Assembly: GCA_004555265.1 (NCBI GenBank)
Contig: SFIQ01000010.1
Location: 1 to 44,724 of the forward strand
Direction of reading: 5' to 3'
DNA from: Ruminococcus sp.
GTDB taxonomy: Bacteria; Bacillota; Clostridia; Oscillospirales; Acutalibacteraceae
DNA: 44,724 bases
The translations under genes were made by a program, and so were the position numbers. How positions within the stretch are numbered: position 1 is the stretch's first letter; every line of letters starts with the position of its first letter. Of the stretch, positions 1 through 8,396 are shown piece by piece. The notes below the pieces were generated by a model. That model searched no databases and was not told the DNA's origin. It saw only the letters and a program-made list of their open reading frames with translations.

Positions 1-63
1 ACGGTCTTGACCGTTCCGCGAAATGACATCGCATTTTGTCGGGCGAACACAGTTCGCCCCTAC
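1..63. repeat. Truncated paired-hairpin (BIME-like) repeat at window edge
   Basis: A hairpin built on ACGGTC/GACCGT, a spacer, and a second hairpin GGGCGAAC-ACA-GTTCGCCC closed by CCCTAC. The 5' GTAGGG foot that other copies carry is cut off by the start of the window. The same stem appears complete at 44690-44714. Confidence 0.8.
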
Positions 64-68
64 GAATT

Positions 69-142
69 GTAGGGAACGACCTAAGTGTCGTTCCGCAAAA
101 TTACATCAAAATCCACGGGCGGGCACAGAGACCCGCCCCTAC
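69..142. repeat. Paired-hairpin (BIME-like) repeat, mixed stems
   Basis: Starts GTAGGG and ends CCCTAC. Hairpin A has stem GGAACGAC/GTCGTTCC and hairpin B has stem GGGCGGG/CCCGCCC. Between them is the conserved core in reverse orientation (TTACATCAAAAT). The two arms use different stems, so they do not pair with each other except at the feet. Confidence 0.8.
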
Positions 143-144
143 AA

Positions 145-170
145 CGGGGCGCCGAGTCGTCGCCCCCTAC
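145..170. repeat. Single REP-like palindrome (GGGGCGCC stem)
   Basis: Imperfect hairpin reading CGGGGCGCCGAGTCGTCG then CCCCCTAC. On the other strand it starts GTAGGGGGCGACGACTCGG. The same palindrome recurs at 7155-7180, 20568-20593 and 44626-44651. Confidence 0.75.
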
Positions 171-199
171 AAACGGGCGCACAACATACATTTTATAGG

Positions 200-269
200 G
201 TAGGGCGGGGGCTTGCTCCCGCCGTAGGGTTTGATGTGAATTGGCGGCGGGGGCAAGCCCCCGCCCTAC
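200..269. repeat. 70-bp paired-hairpin (BIME-like) repeat, G/C stem copy
   Basis: Both arms carry the GGGCGGGGGC/GCCCCCGCCC-type palindrome, so the whole 70 bp is also a long inverted repeat from GTAGGG to CCCTAC around the core TTTGATGTGAATT. Near-identical 70-bp copies lie at 7212-7281, 8108-8177 (inverted) and 12786-12855. Together with the three entries above, it accounts for nearly all of the gene-free DNA before 318. Confidence 0.9.
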
Positions 270-317
270 CGTATAAATACAAACATAAATAAAAATTTAA
301 GATAATTAGGTATCAAT

Positions 318-1088
318 ATGCGAATATTATTTATCGGCGATGTGGTATCGGCGGTCGGTGTGGAAAAACTGACGCGTACTCTGCCGCGTTTTAAAAAAGA
401 ACATGGTGTTGATGTTGTGATTGTCAACGGCGAAAACGCCGCGGTCGGCAACGGGCTTTTGCCGGCAAGTGCCGACTTGCTGTTCGCCGCGGGGGCGGAC
501 TGCATTACGGGCGGCAACCACACCTTTCGCCGCCGCGAGCTCTACGACTATTTGGACGCGTCCCCCTACTGTCTGCGCCCCGCGAATTACAGGGACGACG
601 CACCCGGCCAAGGCTTTTGCGTGGTAGACAAGGGCTTTGTGCGCGTGGGCGTGGTCAATATTATGGGCACGGTGTTTATGGAACCTTTGGAAAATCCCTT
701 TGACTGTGCCGACCGAATGCTTTCGGCGCTTAAAGACGAGGCGGATTTTACGGTGGTGGATTTCCACGCCGAGGCGACCGCCGAAAAACGCGCGCTCGGG
801 TTTTACCTCGACGGCAGGGTGGCGGCGGTGGTCGGTACGCACACCCATGTGCAAACGGCGGACGAGCAGATTTTGCCGCACGGCACGGCGTACATCACAG
901 ACCTCGGTATGACGGGCCCCGTGCAGTCGGTTTTGGGCGTGACGCCGGAACTCGCGATAGAAAAAATGCGCACCAATCTGCCCGTGCGATTTCAAAATCC
1001 CGACGGCGAATGCCGCATGCAGGGCATGCTTGTCGAAATCGACAAAAAAACAGGAAAAGCCCTGCGCGCGGAACGCGTTTCGATTTGA
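318..1088 (+). CDS. ymdB: YmdB-family metallophosphoesterase (cyclic nucleotide phosphodiesterase)
   Basis: 256 residues, the usual length of the TIGR00282/YmdB family. The family's metal ligands are visible in order: GD at residue 8, NGEN near 38-40, GGNHTF near 66-70, DFHAEAT near 149-155 and GTHTHVQT near 174-181. The family hydrolyses cyclic nucleotides in vitro, and in Bacillus it affects biofilm and late adaptive responses; its role here is inferred. The start is the ATG at 318. Its Shine-Dalgarno is weak (AGG about 8 nt upstream) and the DNA before it is mostly repeats, so I cannot name a promoter. In many Firmicutes ymdB follows rny; no rny precedes it here. The lipoprotein gene follows after 46 nt and may be co-transcribed. 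Confidence 0.93.
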   Translation: MRILFIGDVVSAVGVEKLTRTLPRFKKEHGVDVVIVNGENAAVGNGLLPASADLLFAAGADCITGGNHTFRRRELYDYLDASPYCLRPANYRDDAPGQGFCVVDKGFVRVGVVNIMGTVFMEPLENPFDCADRMLSALKDEADFTVVDFHAEATAEKRALGFYLDGRVAAVVGTHTHVQTADEQILPHGTAYITDLGMTGPVQSVLGVTPELAIEKMRTNLPVRFQNPDGECRMQGMLVEIDKKTGKALRAERVSI

Positions 1089-1134
1089 TATTTATACCGA
1101 TTTCGGTAAATTCTATAAAGGGAAGGTGAACGGC

Positions 1135-2637
1135 ATGCAACAAAAAGCGCTTGGCGCTTTGGCGCTGTTTTTGACCTTTGTACTGCTGTTTTGCAGTTGC
1201 ACGGGCGGCGGCGAACCGACGGAAAACGGCGAAAATTCCGCAGATACAGGCAATGAAACGGTGCAGTCGCTGTCGGTTTCTTTGCCGTATTTTGAAAGCG
1301 ATTCGTGCAATCCGTATTTTGCCGTCAGCACGGAAAACCGCGCGCTCGCGTCGCTGTTTTATGCGCCGCTGTACCGCGTAAATGCAGACTTTGCACCGAA
1401 AGCCGTGCTTGCCGAACGCGTGGACGGCGGCGGCACTTCGTATACCGTCACGCTGAAAACCGCCGTGTTTTCCAATGGAAAATCGGTGACGGCGGCGGAT
1501 GTGGTCTATTCATTCAATCTTGCCAAAAACAGCGCATGGTACGGTGCGCGCCTTGCGAATGTGCAATCTGCAAAGGCACAGGGCAACGCGGTGGTCTTTA
1601 CGCTTTCTGCGCCGGAACGGTATTTTGAAAATCTGCTGACCTTCCCCGTGGTGCAAAGCGGCTCGGCAGATACTGCCGACGCGGTGCCTGTGGGGTCGGG
1701 CGCATTTGTGCTTTCTGCCGACGGCACGGTGACGGAAAATCCGCACAGCACCCGCGGTGCGGTGCAGACGGTGCGGCTTGTGCACATCAAAGACGCAAGT
1801 CATCTCGGCGACGCGCTGGAAATCGGCAATATTGATTTTGTCTTTGACGATTTTGCGGACGGAAACTATACGCGCATTGTTGCGCAAAACACCTTTGTCA
1901 CGATGAACAATTTGGTTTATCTCGGTATGAACTGTACCGCGGGCGCGCTGACCTCGGCGGCGGTGCGCACGGCGATTTATTACGCGGCGGACAAGGACAA
2001 TGTTGCCGCGTCCGCCTACCGTGGCTGTGCCGAAAGTGCCGCGCTTCCCTTTCACCCCGCGTTTTGCAAAGCGCAGGGGCTGGCGCTTGGGCAGACCGCG
2101 GCGGATACAGCACGCGCTTCGGAAATCCTCGGCAAAATCGGCTACAACCGCTATGACAAAAACGGGCGGTTAACGAACGGGCAGAACACCTTGGGTATGA
2201 CAATTTTGGTGAACGGTGCAAACGGATTTCGCCTTTCGGCGGCATATGCCGTGGCGGACAATCTCAATGCGGCGGGCTTTTCGGTCACGGTGGAAAATGT
2301 CAGTGACGAGGTGTACCGTGCGCGGATTGCTTCGGGCGCATTTACGCTGTATCTCGGGGAAGTGAAACTCGGCGAAAATATGAGCCTGTCGCCGTTCTTC
2401 GGCGGCGCGGCATCGGCGGGGGCAGACAGCACTTTGCCTGTATTTGCCGCTTATACCGCCTTTGCGGCGGGGGAAGTTTCCCTGTCGGACTTTGCAAACG
2501 CCTTTTTGGACGATATGCCCTTTGTGCCGCTGTGCTACCGCGCGGGGCTTGCGGCGTACAGCCGCTCGATTGCCCCCGATTTTTCGGCGGCGGCGTATGA
2601 CATTTACGGCGACATTACCCTGTGGACTGCCGCATAA
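1135..2637 (+). CDS. Extracellular solute-binding lipoprotein, family 5 (oligopeptide-binding type)
   Basis: 500 residues. The N-terminus is a hydrophobic signal ending FCSC, a plausible lipobox with acylation at the second Cys, followed by a Gly/Glu/Asn-rich tether. The body matches the SBP_bac_5 (OppA/DppA) fold: NPYFAVSTENRALASLFYAP near residue 58, then a segment ending FSNGKSVTAADVVYSFNLAK, which is characteristic of the family. It probably captures peptides or similar ligands for an ABC importer, but no permease or ATPase genes are adjacent, so the ligand is unknown. The start is the ATG at 1135 because AAAGGGAAGGTG lies just upstream; the reading frame is open further upstream into ymdB, but that would bury the signal peptide. 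It is an orphan binding protein, or one that shares a transporter encoded elsewhere. Confidence 0.85.
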   Translation: MQQKALGALALFLTFVLLFCSCTGGGEPTENGENSADTGNETVQSLSVSLPYFESDSCNPYFAVSTENRALASLFYAPLYRVNADFAPKAVLAERVDGGGTSYTVTLKTAVFSNGKSVTAADVVYSFNLAKNSAWYGARLANVQSAKAQGNAVVFTLSAPERYFENLLTFPVVQSGSADTADAVPVGSGAFVLSADGTVTENPHSTRGAVQTVRLVHIKDASHLGDALEIGNIDFVFDDFADGNYTRIVAQNTFVTMNNLVYLGMNCTAGALTSAAVRTAIYYAADKDNVAASAYRGCAESAALPFHPAFCKAQGLALGQTAADTARASEILGKIGYNRYDKNGRLTNGQNTLGMTILVNGANGFRLSAAYAVADNLNAAGFSVTVENVSDEVYRARIASGAFTLYLGEVKLGENMSLSPFFGGAASAGADSTLPVFAAYTAFAAGEVSLSDFANAFLDDMPFVPLCYRAGLAAYSRSIAPDFSAAAYDIYGDITLWTAA

Positions 2638-2705
2638 AAAGGCAAAATGTTTGAAAACCTTGCAAATTCCGTTCAAAAAACTGTCAAAATGTTTTTTTAA
2701 AATGA

Positions 2706-2734
2706 TTGACGGCGCATTTTGTTCGTTGTATAAT
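2706..2734 (+). promoter_or_regulatory. Sigma-A promoter for asp23-fakA-recG
   Basis: TTGACG (2706-2711), a 17-bp spacer, then TATAAT (2729-2734). It starts a transcript about 30 nt before the AAAAGGAG ribosome site of the Asp23-like gene. Confidence 0.88.
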
Positions 2735-2769
2735 AATATACCAATGCTTTTTGAAAAGGAGCGTTTCGC

Positions 2770-3123
2770 ATGATTAAAATCGAAAACCATTTGGGAAATA
2801 TCGAGATTAACGATGCATATTTTTCCGATTTAATCGGACATACCGTAACGGCCTGCTTCGGTGTTGCCGGCATGGCAAACAGCGGCGCGTCGCAAGGGCT
2901 TCGCGCGTTTTTCTTCCGCGGCAGAAATTATTTGGACCAAGGCGTGCAGGTGAAATCCGCCGGCATGGATTTGGTGATTGATTTGCATATTATCGTCACC
3001 TACGGCGTGAACATCTCTGCGATTGCGGACAGCATCGTCAACAAGGTGCGCTACACCGTGGAGCAAGCGACCGGGCTTACCGTCAACAAGGTCAATGTGT
3101 TTGTGGACGGGATGAAGGAATAA
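2770..3123 (+). CDS. Asp23/Gls24 family envelope stress response protein
   Basis: 117 residues, typical of the YloU/Asp23 family. Visible landmarks are GNIEINDAYFSDLIGHTV at the start, a central DLHIIVTYGVNISAIADSI and the NKVNVFVDGMKE end, which fit the alpha/beta Asp23 fold. Members associate with the membrane through partners and help cell-envelope homeostasis; the exact role here is unknown. It is the first gene of an operon with fakA and recG, the order yloU-yloV-recG seen across Firmicutes. The gap to the next gene is 9 nt. The ribosome site AAAAGGAG precedes the ATG. Confidence 0.93.
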   Translation: MIKIENHLGNIEINDAYFSDLIGHTVTACFGVAGMANSGASQGLRAFFFRGRNYLDQGVQVKSAGMDLVIDLHIIVTYGVNISAIADSIVNKVRYTVEQATGLTVNKVNVFVDGMKE

Positions 3124-3132
3124 GGAGTTAGT

Positions 3133-4806
3133 TTGAGAATGGTACTTACAGGTGAAAACTTAAAAAACGCCTTTATTTCGGGCGCAAACAATATTCAAAA
3201 CCACAAAAAGGATGTGGACGCACTCAATGTGTTCCCCGTGCCGGACGGCGACACCGGCACCAATATGTCGATGACCATCGGCGCGGCGGTGCGCGAATTG
3301 CAGGTTTTGGGCGAAGCGGATGTCGCTACGGTTTCCAAAAAGGCGGCGGCGGCGCTTTTGCGCGGCGCGCGCGGGAATTCGGGCGTGATTTTATCGCTGA
3401 TTTTCCGCGGGCTCTCAAAAGGCTTAAAGGGATTGGAAACCGCCGACGGCGTACAGCTTGCGGCGGCGCTCGACCTTGGGCGTGAGGCGGCGTACAAAGC
3501 CGTGATGAAACCGACCGAGGGCACGATTTTGACCGTGGTGCGCGAGGCTTCGGCGGCGGCGGTCGCGTCGAACGAAACGGATTACAAAAAGGTGCTGGAA
3601 ATCATTGTCGCCGCGGCGCAAGACGCACTTTTAAAAACGCCCGAAATGCTCCCCGTTTTGAAAGAGGCGGGTGTGGTGGACGCCGGCGGGCAGGGCTTCC
3701 TCTATATTTTAGAGGGAATGAAAAGTTACCTTTTGGACGGCGTGATGATTGAAAATCAGGACGAAGCGGCAAACGGTGCCAAAGGGGACGCGGCGAACGA
3801 GACCCCGCAGGTGCAATACGGCTACCGTTGCGCGTTCACCGTGCATAAAACGAAAGACGCGAAAAACGGCACGCCGAAATTCAAAGCATATTTAGAGTCG
3901 GTCGGCGGTGAAGTTTCGGTGACCGAGAACGGCGATACCGTCAAGGTGCAGATTTGCACGGACGCACCGGGCAACGTATTGCAAAACGCTTTGGATTGCG
4001 GGTATCTTACCGATATACAAATTGAAAATATCCGCGAGGCGAAAACGGCACAGCCCTCTGCGGCAAAAGCGACAAGCGCAGAGAAAATGTCAAAATCCGA
4101 CGAAGCGGCGCAAACGGACGCACCGCTTACGCGCGCCGAGCCCGAAAAAGAATACGGCTTTGTGGCTGTGGCGGCGGGCGACGGCGTCACGCAGTTGTTC
4201 AAAGAACTGGGTGCGGATATTGTGGTGTCGGGCGGGCAGACCATGAACCCGAGCACCGATGATATTTTGCAAGCGGTCGAGGCAACGCCCGCACGCCATG
4301 TGTTTGTGTTGCCGAACAACAAAAATATCATTATGGCGGCGGAACAGACCGTCAACCTTGCCGACCGCGGCGTGAGTGTGTTGAGCACCAAAACCGTGCC
4401 GCAGGGCATTACGGCCATGCTCAGTTTTGACCCGTCGGCAAGTCCGGAAGAAAATCATCTGCAAATGATGAAGGGCGCCGAGAGCGTGCATACCGCGCAG
4501 GTGACCTTTGCCGCGCGCGACAGCGAAATGAGCGGCGAGCGCATCAAAAAAGGGCAAATCCTCGGGATGGAGGACGGCAAAATCACCTTGGTGGACAACG
4601 ATTTGGTTGATGTCGCCTACCGCGTGACGCGCCGCCTGGTGAAAAAGCACAACGGCTCCATCATCACGATTTTATACGGCGAGGAAACCGAGGAAGTCAT
4701 TGCCAATGCGCTGTGCGAGCGTTTGCAGGGGCGGTTCCCGAATGCGGAAATCAATGTGATTAACGGCGGACAGCCGGTATATTACTTTATCGTATCGGTC
4801 GAATAA
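3133..4806 (+). CDS. fakA: FakA/YloV: DAK2-domain fatty acid kinase catalytic subunit
   Basis: About 557 residues, matching the family. The N-terminal DhaL/DAK2 domain has the nucleotide/metal motif NVFPVPDGDTGTNMSMT near 36-52 and RGARGNSGVILS near 77-88. A central domain follows, then an Ala/Lys/Glu-rich linker (about 305-335), then a C-terminal region with GGQTMNPSTDDIL and VLPNNKNIIMAAEQ that is diagnostic of YloV. FakA phosphorylates fatty acids bound by DegV-fold FakB proteins for entry into phospholipid; no fakB is in the window. The start is taken as TTG 3133, since AAGGAG ends 5 nt before it. An in-frame ATG at 3139 is the alternative, with 11-nt spacing. Confidence 0.9.
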   Translation: MRMVLTGENLKNAFISGANNIQNHKKDVDALNVFPVPDGDTGTNMSMTIGAAVRELQVLGEADVATVSKKAAAALLRGARGNSGVILSLIFRGLSKGLKGLETADGVQLAAALDLGREAAYKAVMKPTEGTILTVVREASAAAVASNETDYKKVLEIIVAAAQDALLKTPEMLPVLKEAGVVDAGGQGFLYILEGMKSYLLDGVMIENQDEAANGAKGDAANETPQVQYGYRCAFTVHKTKDAKNGTPKFKAYLESVGGEVSVTENGDTVKVQICTDAPGNVLQNALDCGYLTDIQIENIREAKTAQPSAAKATSAEKMSKSDEAAQTDAPLTRAEPEKEYGFVAVAAGDGVTQLFKELGADIVVSGGQTMNPSTDDILQAVEATPARHVFVLPNNKNIIMAAEQTVNLADRGVSVLSTKTVPQGITAMLSFDPSASPEENHLQMMKGAESVHTAQVTFAARDSEMSGERIKKGQILGMEDGKITLVDNDLVDVAYRVTRRLVKKHNGSIITILYGEETEEVIANALCERLQGRFPNAEINVINGGQPVYYFIVSVE

Positions 4807-4820
4807 AAAGAGGATTCGTT

Positions 4821-6851
4821 ATGCAACTGAAATCCGATATCAAATATGTGAAGGGTGTCGGACCGACACGCGCCGAAGCGTTTTATAAACTTTCGGTGCC
4901 GTCGGTCGGCGCCCTTTTGCGCTATTATCCGCGCGCGTATGAGGATTGGAGCCAAATTGTGCCCATACGCGATTTGCAGGCGGGTGAGAACGCTTGTATT
5001 CGCGCCACCGTTTGCCACACGCCGACGAAAATCCGTATTCCCGGCGGCACGCTGCTTTTCAAAACCACCGTCACCGACGGCGCAGGGCTTTTGAATTTGA
5101 CCTTTTTCAATAATAAATACATACAAAATCAGGTAAAAGAGGGCGAGGAGTACCTGTTTTTCGGCAAACCCGCGCGAAATCGCTACGGCGCATTGGAAAT
5201 GGCGTCACCGCTGTTCCAAAAGCCGCAAAGCGCCCACCGTATTCGCCCGATTTACCCCGCCACGGCACAACTCAACTCCAAAACGATTGAACGCTGTGTG
5301 CAAAATGCGCTCGACGCGCTCGAAACGGAAATTCCCGACTTTTTGCCGCGCGAAATCCGCGAAAAAAACGGACTGTGTACCTTGGATACCGCCATTCGGC
5401 ACATTCATTTCCCGCCGGATGAAGAACGCCTTGCCGCGGCGCGCAAACGCTTGATTTTTGACGAATTATTCCTGTTGCAACTCGGACTTTTGCAAATGAA
5501 AAGCCGCACGCAAACCCTTTCGACCGACTGCGTGCTGAAAACCGATAATACAAACGAATTTGCCGCTCGCTTGCCGTTCCGTTTTACAGGGGCGCAAAGC
5601 CGCGCCGTACAAGAGGCGATGCACGATATGCAGTCGGGCGAGCCGATGAACCGCCTGTTGCAGGGCGATGTCGGTTCGGGCAAAACGGCGGTCGCGGCGG
5701 CGCTGATCTATTCCGCGGCGAAAAACGGCTTGCAGTCGGCGATGATGGCGCCGACCGAGGTGCTTGCCGAACAGCATTACCGCACCTTTCAAAACTTCTT
5801 TGCAGGGACGGGTATAGAGGTCGTTTTGCTGACGGGCTCTGTCTCCGCCGCCGAAAAGCGCGCCGTCAAGGCGAAACTCGCAAGCGGCGAAGCCGCGCTT
5901 GCCGTCGGCACGCACGCACTGATTCAGGAAGATGTCGATTTTTTAAGGCTCGGTCTTTGCATTACCGACGAGCAACACCGTTTCGGCGTCGCCCAACGCG
6001 CAAGTCTTGCGGCAAAGGGCGACAATCCGCATATTCTCGTTATGTCCGCTACGCCCATTCCGCGTACATTGGGCTTGATTTTGTACGGCGATTTGAATGT
6101 TTCTGTGCTCGACGAACTGCCGCCCGGTCGGCAGACGGTGGACACCTACCGCGTAGGGACTTCCTACCGCCCGCGCATTTATAATTTCATTGAAAAGCAT
6201 ATCGTTGCGGGCTTGCAGGCGTATATTGTCTGCCCGCTTGTAGAGGAGGGCGAATTGGATTTGGCGCCCGCCGAGGCATACTGCAAGCAGTTGCAAAACG
6301 GCGTGTTTCACCACCGCCGCGTAGGGCTTTTGCACGGCAAAATGAAGCCGAAAGAAAAGGATAAAATTATGCGCGCGTTTTCCGCGGGCGAGATTGACAT
6401 TTTGGTTTCGACCGTGGTGGTCGAGGTCGGCGTGGATGTGCCGAATGCCGCCGTGATGGTGATTGAAAACGCCGAACGGTTTGGGCTGTCGCAACTCCAC
6501 CAACTGCGCGGCAGAGTCGGGCGCGGCACGGCAAAAAGCACCTGCATTTTGGTTTCGGACGCGCAAAATGACGAGGCAAAGGCGCGGTTTGACATTTTGT
6601 GCGAAACCAATGACGGCTTCAAAATCGCCGACGCGGATTTGAAACTGCGCGGGCCGGGCGATTTCTTCGGCAAGCGCCAGCACGGTCTGCCTGCTCTGCG
6701 GCTTGCGGATATTTTGCGCGACACGGAATTGTTGCTGACCGTACAGCGCGAAGCGGTGGACTTTTTGAAAACGGATGCGGCGCTCGAACAACCCGAACAC
6801 GCCGCCATAAAACGGCAGTTGGACAAAATGTTTGCCGCCACTCAATCGTAG
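4821..6851 (+). CDS. recG: ATP-dependent DNA helicase RecG
   Basis: 676 residues, normal for RecG. The N-terminal wedge/OB domain (about 1-150) includes KYVKGVGPTRAEAFYKL. The helicase core has motif I GDVGSGKTAVAAAL near 284-297, APTEVLAEQHY, the DEQH box (TDEQHRFGVAQRA) near 382, SATPIPRTL, then the second RecA lobe with VGVDVPNAAVMVIENAERFG, QLHQLRGRVGRG and the TRG-type GPGDFFGKRQHG. RecG reverses stalled forks and processes branched DNA. It is the last gene of the Asp23-FakA-RecG operon, with a 14-nt gap to fakA. I see no clear terminator after it, only repeat-rich DNA. Confidence 0.97.
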   Translation: MQLKSDIKYVKGVGPTRAEAFYKLSVPSVGALLRYYPRAYEDWSQIVPIRDLQAGENACIRATVCHTPTKIRIPGGTLLFKTTVTDGAGLLNLTFFNNKYIQNQVKEGEEYLFFGKPARNRYGALEMASPLFQKPQSAHRIRPIYPATAQLNSKTIERCVQNALDALETEIPDFLPREIREKNGLCTLDTAIRHIHFPPDEERLAAARKRLIFDELFLLQLGLLQMKSRTQTLSTDCVLKTDNTNEFAARLPFRFTGAQSRAVQEAMHDMQSGEPMNRLLQGDVGSGKTAVAAALIYSAAKNGLQSAMMAPTEVLAEQHYRTFQNFFAGTGIEVVLLTGSVSAAEKRAVKAKLASGEAALAVGTHALIQEDVDFLRLGLCITDEQHRFGVAQRASLAAKGDNPHILVMSATPIPRTLGLILYGDLNVSVLDELPPGRQTVDTYRVGTSYRPRIYNFIEKHIVAGLQAYIVCPLVEEGELDLAPAEAYCKQLQNGVFHHRRVGLLHGKMKPKEKDKIMRAFSAGEIDILVSTVVVEVGVDVPNAAVMVIENAERFGLSQLHQLRGRVGRGTAKSTCILVSDAQNDEAKARFDILCETNDGFKIADADLKLRGPGDFFGKRQHGLPALRLADILRDTELLLTVQREAVDFLKTDAALEQPEHAAIKRQLDKMFAATQS

Positions 6852-7211
6852 ATTTTGTATCGTTGGTTTCGCGTCGTCGGTTTACCGGGTAGATATTCTT
6901 TATAGATCTTCTCGACCGGAAATAACATCTTGTAGGGGGCGGTGAGATTCTCCTGTTCGGGGAAATGTCTGTTATAATAGAGTAGGGCGGGGGCTTGCCC
7001 CCGCCGCAAGGTGCCCGAATTCGGAGAATTTTGCTCCCGCCGCTTATGCCCCCTCTCGGAGGGCTGAAACTGCGGGCGATTCGTGAATCGCCCCTACAAC
7101 CCGTAGGGAACGGTCTTGACCGTTCCGATTGAAAAATAAAAATGCAATGCGTGCGTAGGGGGCGACGACTCGGCGCCCCGTAAATTTTTCGCAATGCAAA
7201 TTGGTTTATCG

Positions 7212-7281
7212 GTAGGGCGGGGGCTTGCCCCCGCCGCGGGGTTCGATGTAAATTAACGGCGGGGGCAAGCCCCCGCCCTAC
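7212..7281. repeat. 70-bp paired-hairpin (BIME-like) repeat, G/C stem copy
   Basis: GTAGGG to CCCTAC with two GGGCGGGGGC-type hairpins around the core TTCGATGTAAATTAAC. It differs from the copies at 200-269 and 12786-12855 by only a few bases. Confidence 0.9.
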
Positions 7282-7306
7282 CGTACAAATTACCCCGCCC
7301 CCCAAT

Positions 7307-7400
7307 TTGTCATCCTGCGCGAAGCGCAGGGATCTCCAATAGCGCAAAATAAAACCATTATACGACATGAGATTCTTCGGCTATCGGCTCAGAATGACAA
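7307..7400. repeat. About 90-bp inverted-repeat element (TTGTCATCCTG family), copy 1
   Basis: The ends are TTGTCATCCTGCGC and GGCTCAGAATGACAA, which are imperfect inverted repeats. Inside are a GGATCTCC box, an AT-rich middle and a GAGATTCTTCG box. Other copies are at 12954-13044 and, inverted, at 44486-44575; a partial copy begins near 23747. The structure is that of a non-coding MITE-like element. Confidence 0.85.
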
Positions 7401-7453
7401 ACCGTGGGCGATGGGAGCACACCCTATCGATAAAAACAGGAAAAGGTGATTAT

Positions 7454-7939
7454 ATGCATTTTCGACCGATGCGCCGTACGGCGCGGCAAGCAGACGGCAA
7501 AACTGCCGAAGCATTTTTATCACGCGCACCGTATGGTGTGCTCGCGGTAACGGGCGACGGGGGCTATCCGTATGCCGTGCCGCTGAATTTTGTGTATACA
7601 GACGGTTGTATTTATTTTCACTGTGCAAAAGAAGGCCATAAAATCGACGCAATACAGAAAGACTGCCGCGTTTGCTTTTGCGCCGTACCGCGAGCGGAAA
7701 TTGCGCCGTCGGAATATACCACGCACTTTGAAAGCGTGACGGCGTTCGGTCGGGCGCATATCGTAACCGACGAAACAGAAATGCACCGTGCCGCTGTATT
7801 ACTTTGCGAAAAACACGCATGCGGAACGGTGGCGGAAACCGAGTCGGAATATGAACGGTTTGCAAATGCCCTTTGTATTGTCAAAATTGAAATCGAGCAT
7901 TTGACCGCGAAAAGCAATTTTCCGTTTTCAAAGGAATAG
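7454..7939 (+). CDS. NimA-like pyridoxamine 5'-phosphate oxidase-fold flavoprotein
   Basis: 161 residues. The N-terminus (MHFRPMRRTARQ), VTGDGGYPYAVPLNFVYTDG near 39-58, IYFHCAKEGHKIDAIQKD near 60-77, the FESVTAFGRAHIV segment and a C-terminal FPF motif follow the pattern of Nim-type split-barrel flavin-binding proteins. Relatives bind FMN; some named Nim proteins reduce 5-nitroimidazoles, but most homologues in anaerobes are of unknown substrate, so resistance should not be assumed. The start is ATG 7454 because AAAAGGTGAT lies just upstream. The gene stands alone between two repeat clusters, and I see no convincing promoter or terminator. Confidence 0.85.
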   Translation: MHFRPMRRTARQADGKTAEAFLSRAPYGVLAVTGDGGYPYAVPLNFVYTDGCIYFHCAKEGHKIDAIQKDCRVCFCAVPRAEIAPSEYTTHFESVTAFGRAHIVTDETEMHRAAVLLCEKHACGTVAETESEYERFANALCIVKIEIEHLTAKSNFPFSKE

Positions 7940-8016
7940 GCAGCCGAGCAAATTCTTTTGCAAGAAATTCTTCGCCGCCCGGCGCAAATGACAAATTGGG
8001 GGTTGTCTATCCAACC

Positions 8017-8086
8017 GTAGGGGCGCTTCACGAAGCGCCCGTCGATTTTGATGTGATTTTGCGGAACGGTCTAGACCATTCCCTAC
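8017..8086. repeat. 70-bp paired-hairpin (BIME-like) repeat, mixed stems
   Basis: GTAGGG, hairpin A GGGCGCTTC-ACGAAGCGCCC, core TTTTGATGTGATTTTG, hairpin B GGAACGGTC/GACCATTCC, CCCTAC. The two arms have different stems but keep the same length and core as the G/C copies. Confidence 0.88.
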
Positions 8087-8107
8087 GCACGAAATTGAAT
8101 TTCTATG

Positions 8108-8177
8108 GTAGGGCGGGGGCTTGCTCCCGCCGTTAATTCACCTCAAACTCCGCGGCGGGAGCAAGCCCCCGCCCTAC
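8108..8177. repeat. 70-bp paired-hairpin (BIME-like) repeat, inverted G/C stem copy
   Basis: Same feet and stems as 200-269, but the asymmetric core reads in reverse complement (TTAATTCACCTCAAAC), so this copy is inserted in the opposite direction. Confidence 0.88.
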
Positions 8178-8282
8178 CACGCGCATATTTTTGTGCAAAA
8201 CCGCTTAAAAATGTTCAAAAATGCCGCGTCTTTGCAAAATGTCGCTAAACTTTAAAAATCTGAAAAAAATCGCGGAAAACTA

Positions 8283-8311
8283 TGGAAATCCTTGAAAATA
8301 TCTGTTATAAT
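8283..8311 (+). promoter_or_regulatory. Sigma-A promoter of ppdK
   Basis: TGGAAA (8283-8288), a 17-bp spacer, then TATAAT (8306-8311). This predicts a leader of about 80 nt before the ATG at 8397. Confidence 0.75.
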
Positions 8312-8328
8312 AGCGGGTGGTTAACTCT

Positions 8329-8355
8329 GTCCTGAGCGGCAGTGCCGTTTCGGAC
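8329..8355 (+). promoter_or_regulatory. 5' leader stem-loop of ppdK
   Basis: A near-perfect 13-bp hairpin (GTCCTGAGCGGCA, one-base turn, TGCCGTTTCGGAC, with two G-U pairs and one mismatch). No U-run follows, so it is not a plain terminator. It may stabilise the mRNA or be a regulatory element of unknown ligand. Confidence 0.55.
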
Positions 8356-8396
8356 AACCATTCCATTGTATATTTTTTATTTGGAGGTATTCATTC

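Larger units (their letters stand above)
6852..7453. other. Gene-free repeat cluster between recG and the NimA-like gene
   Basis: It holds a GTAGGG(GG)CGGTGAGATT element (6933-6970, related to 20046-20130), a composite G/C-stem element with an extra inner hairpin (6982-7042), a CCCCCTCTCGGAGGG palindrome (7049-7065), a CGGGCGATTCG hairpin (7073-7097), a GGAACGGTC hairpin (7103-7127), a GGGGCGAC hairpin (7155-7180), a 70-bp paired element (7212-7281) and a long TTGTCATCCTG element (7307-7400). I see no gene. Confidence 0.85.
7940..8282. other. Gene-free repeat region upstream of ppdK
   Basis: It contains two adjacent 70-bp paired-hairpin elements (8017-8086 and 8108-8177) and then an AT-richer stretch leading to the ppdK promoter. 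The motif GGTTGTCTATCCAACC precedes the first element; related sequence sits next to the elements at 13073 and 44440. No gene is apparent. Confidence 0.8.

Noticed and set aside
23..292. An open frame of about 90 codons at the start of the window
   Set aside because: It runs through the REP-like palindromes, has no ribosome site and has a composition set by the repeats.
7454..7939. Nitroimidazole resistance gene
   Set aside because: The fold matches Nim-like proteins, but many such homologues have no shown resistance role, so only the family is claimed.
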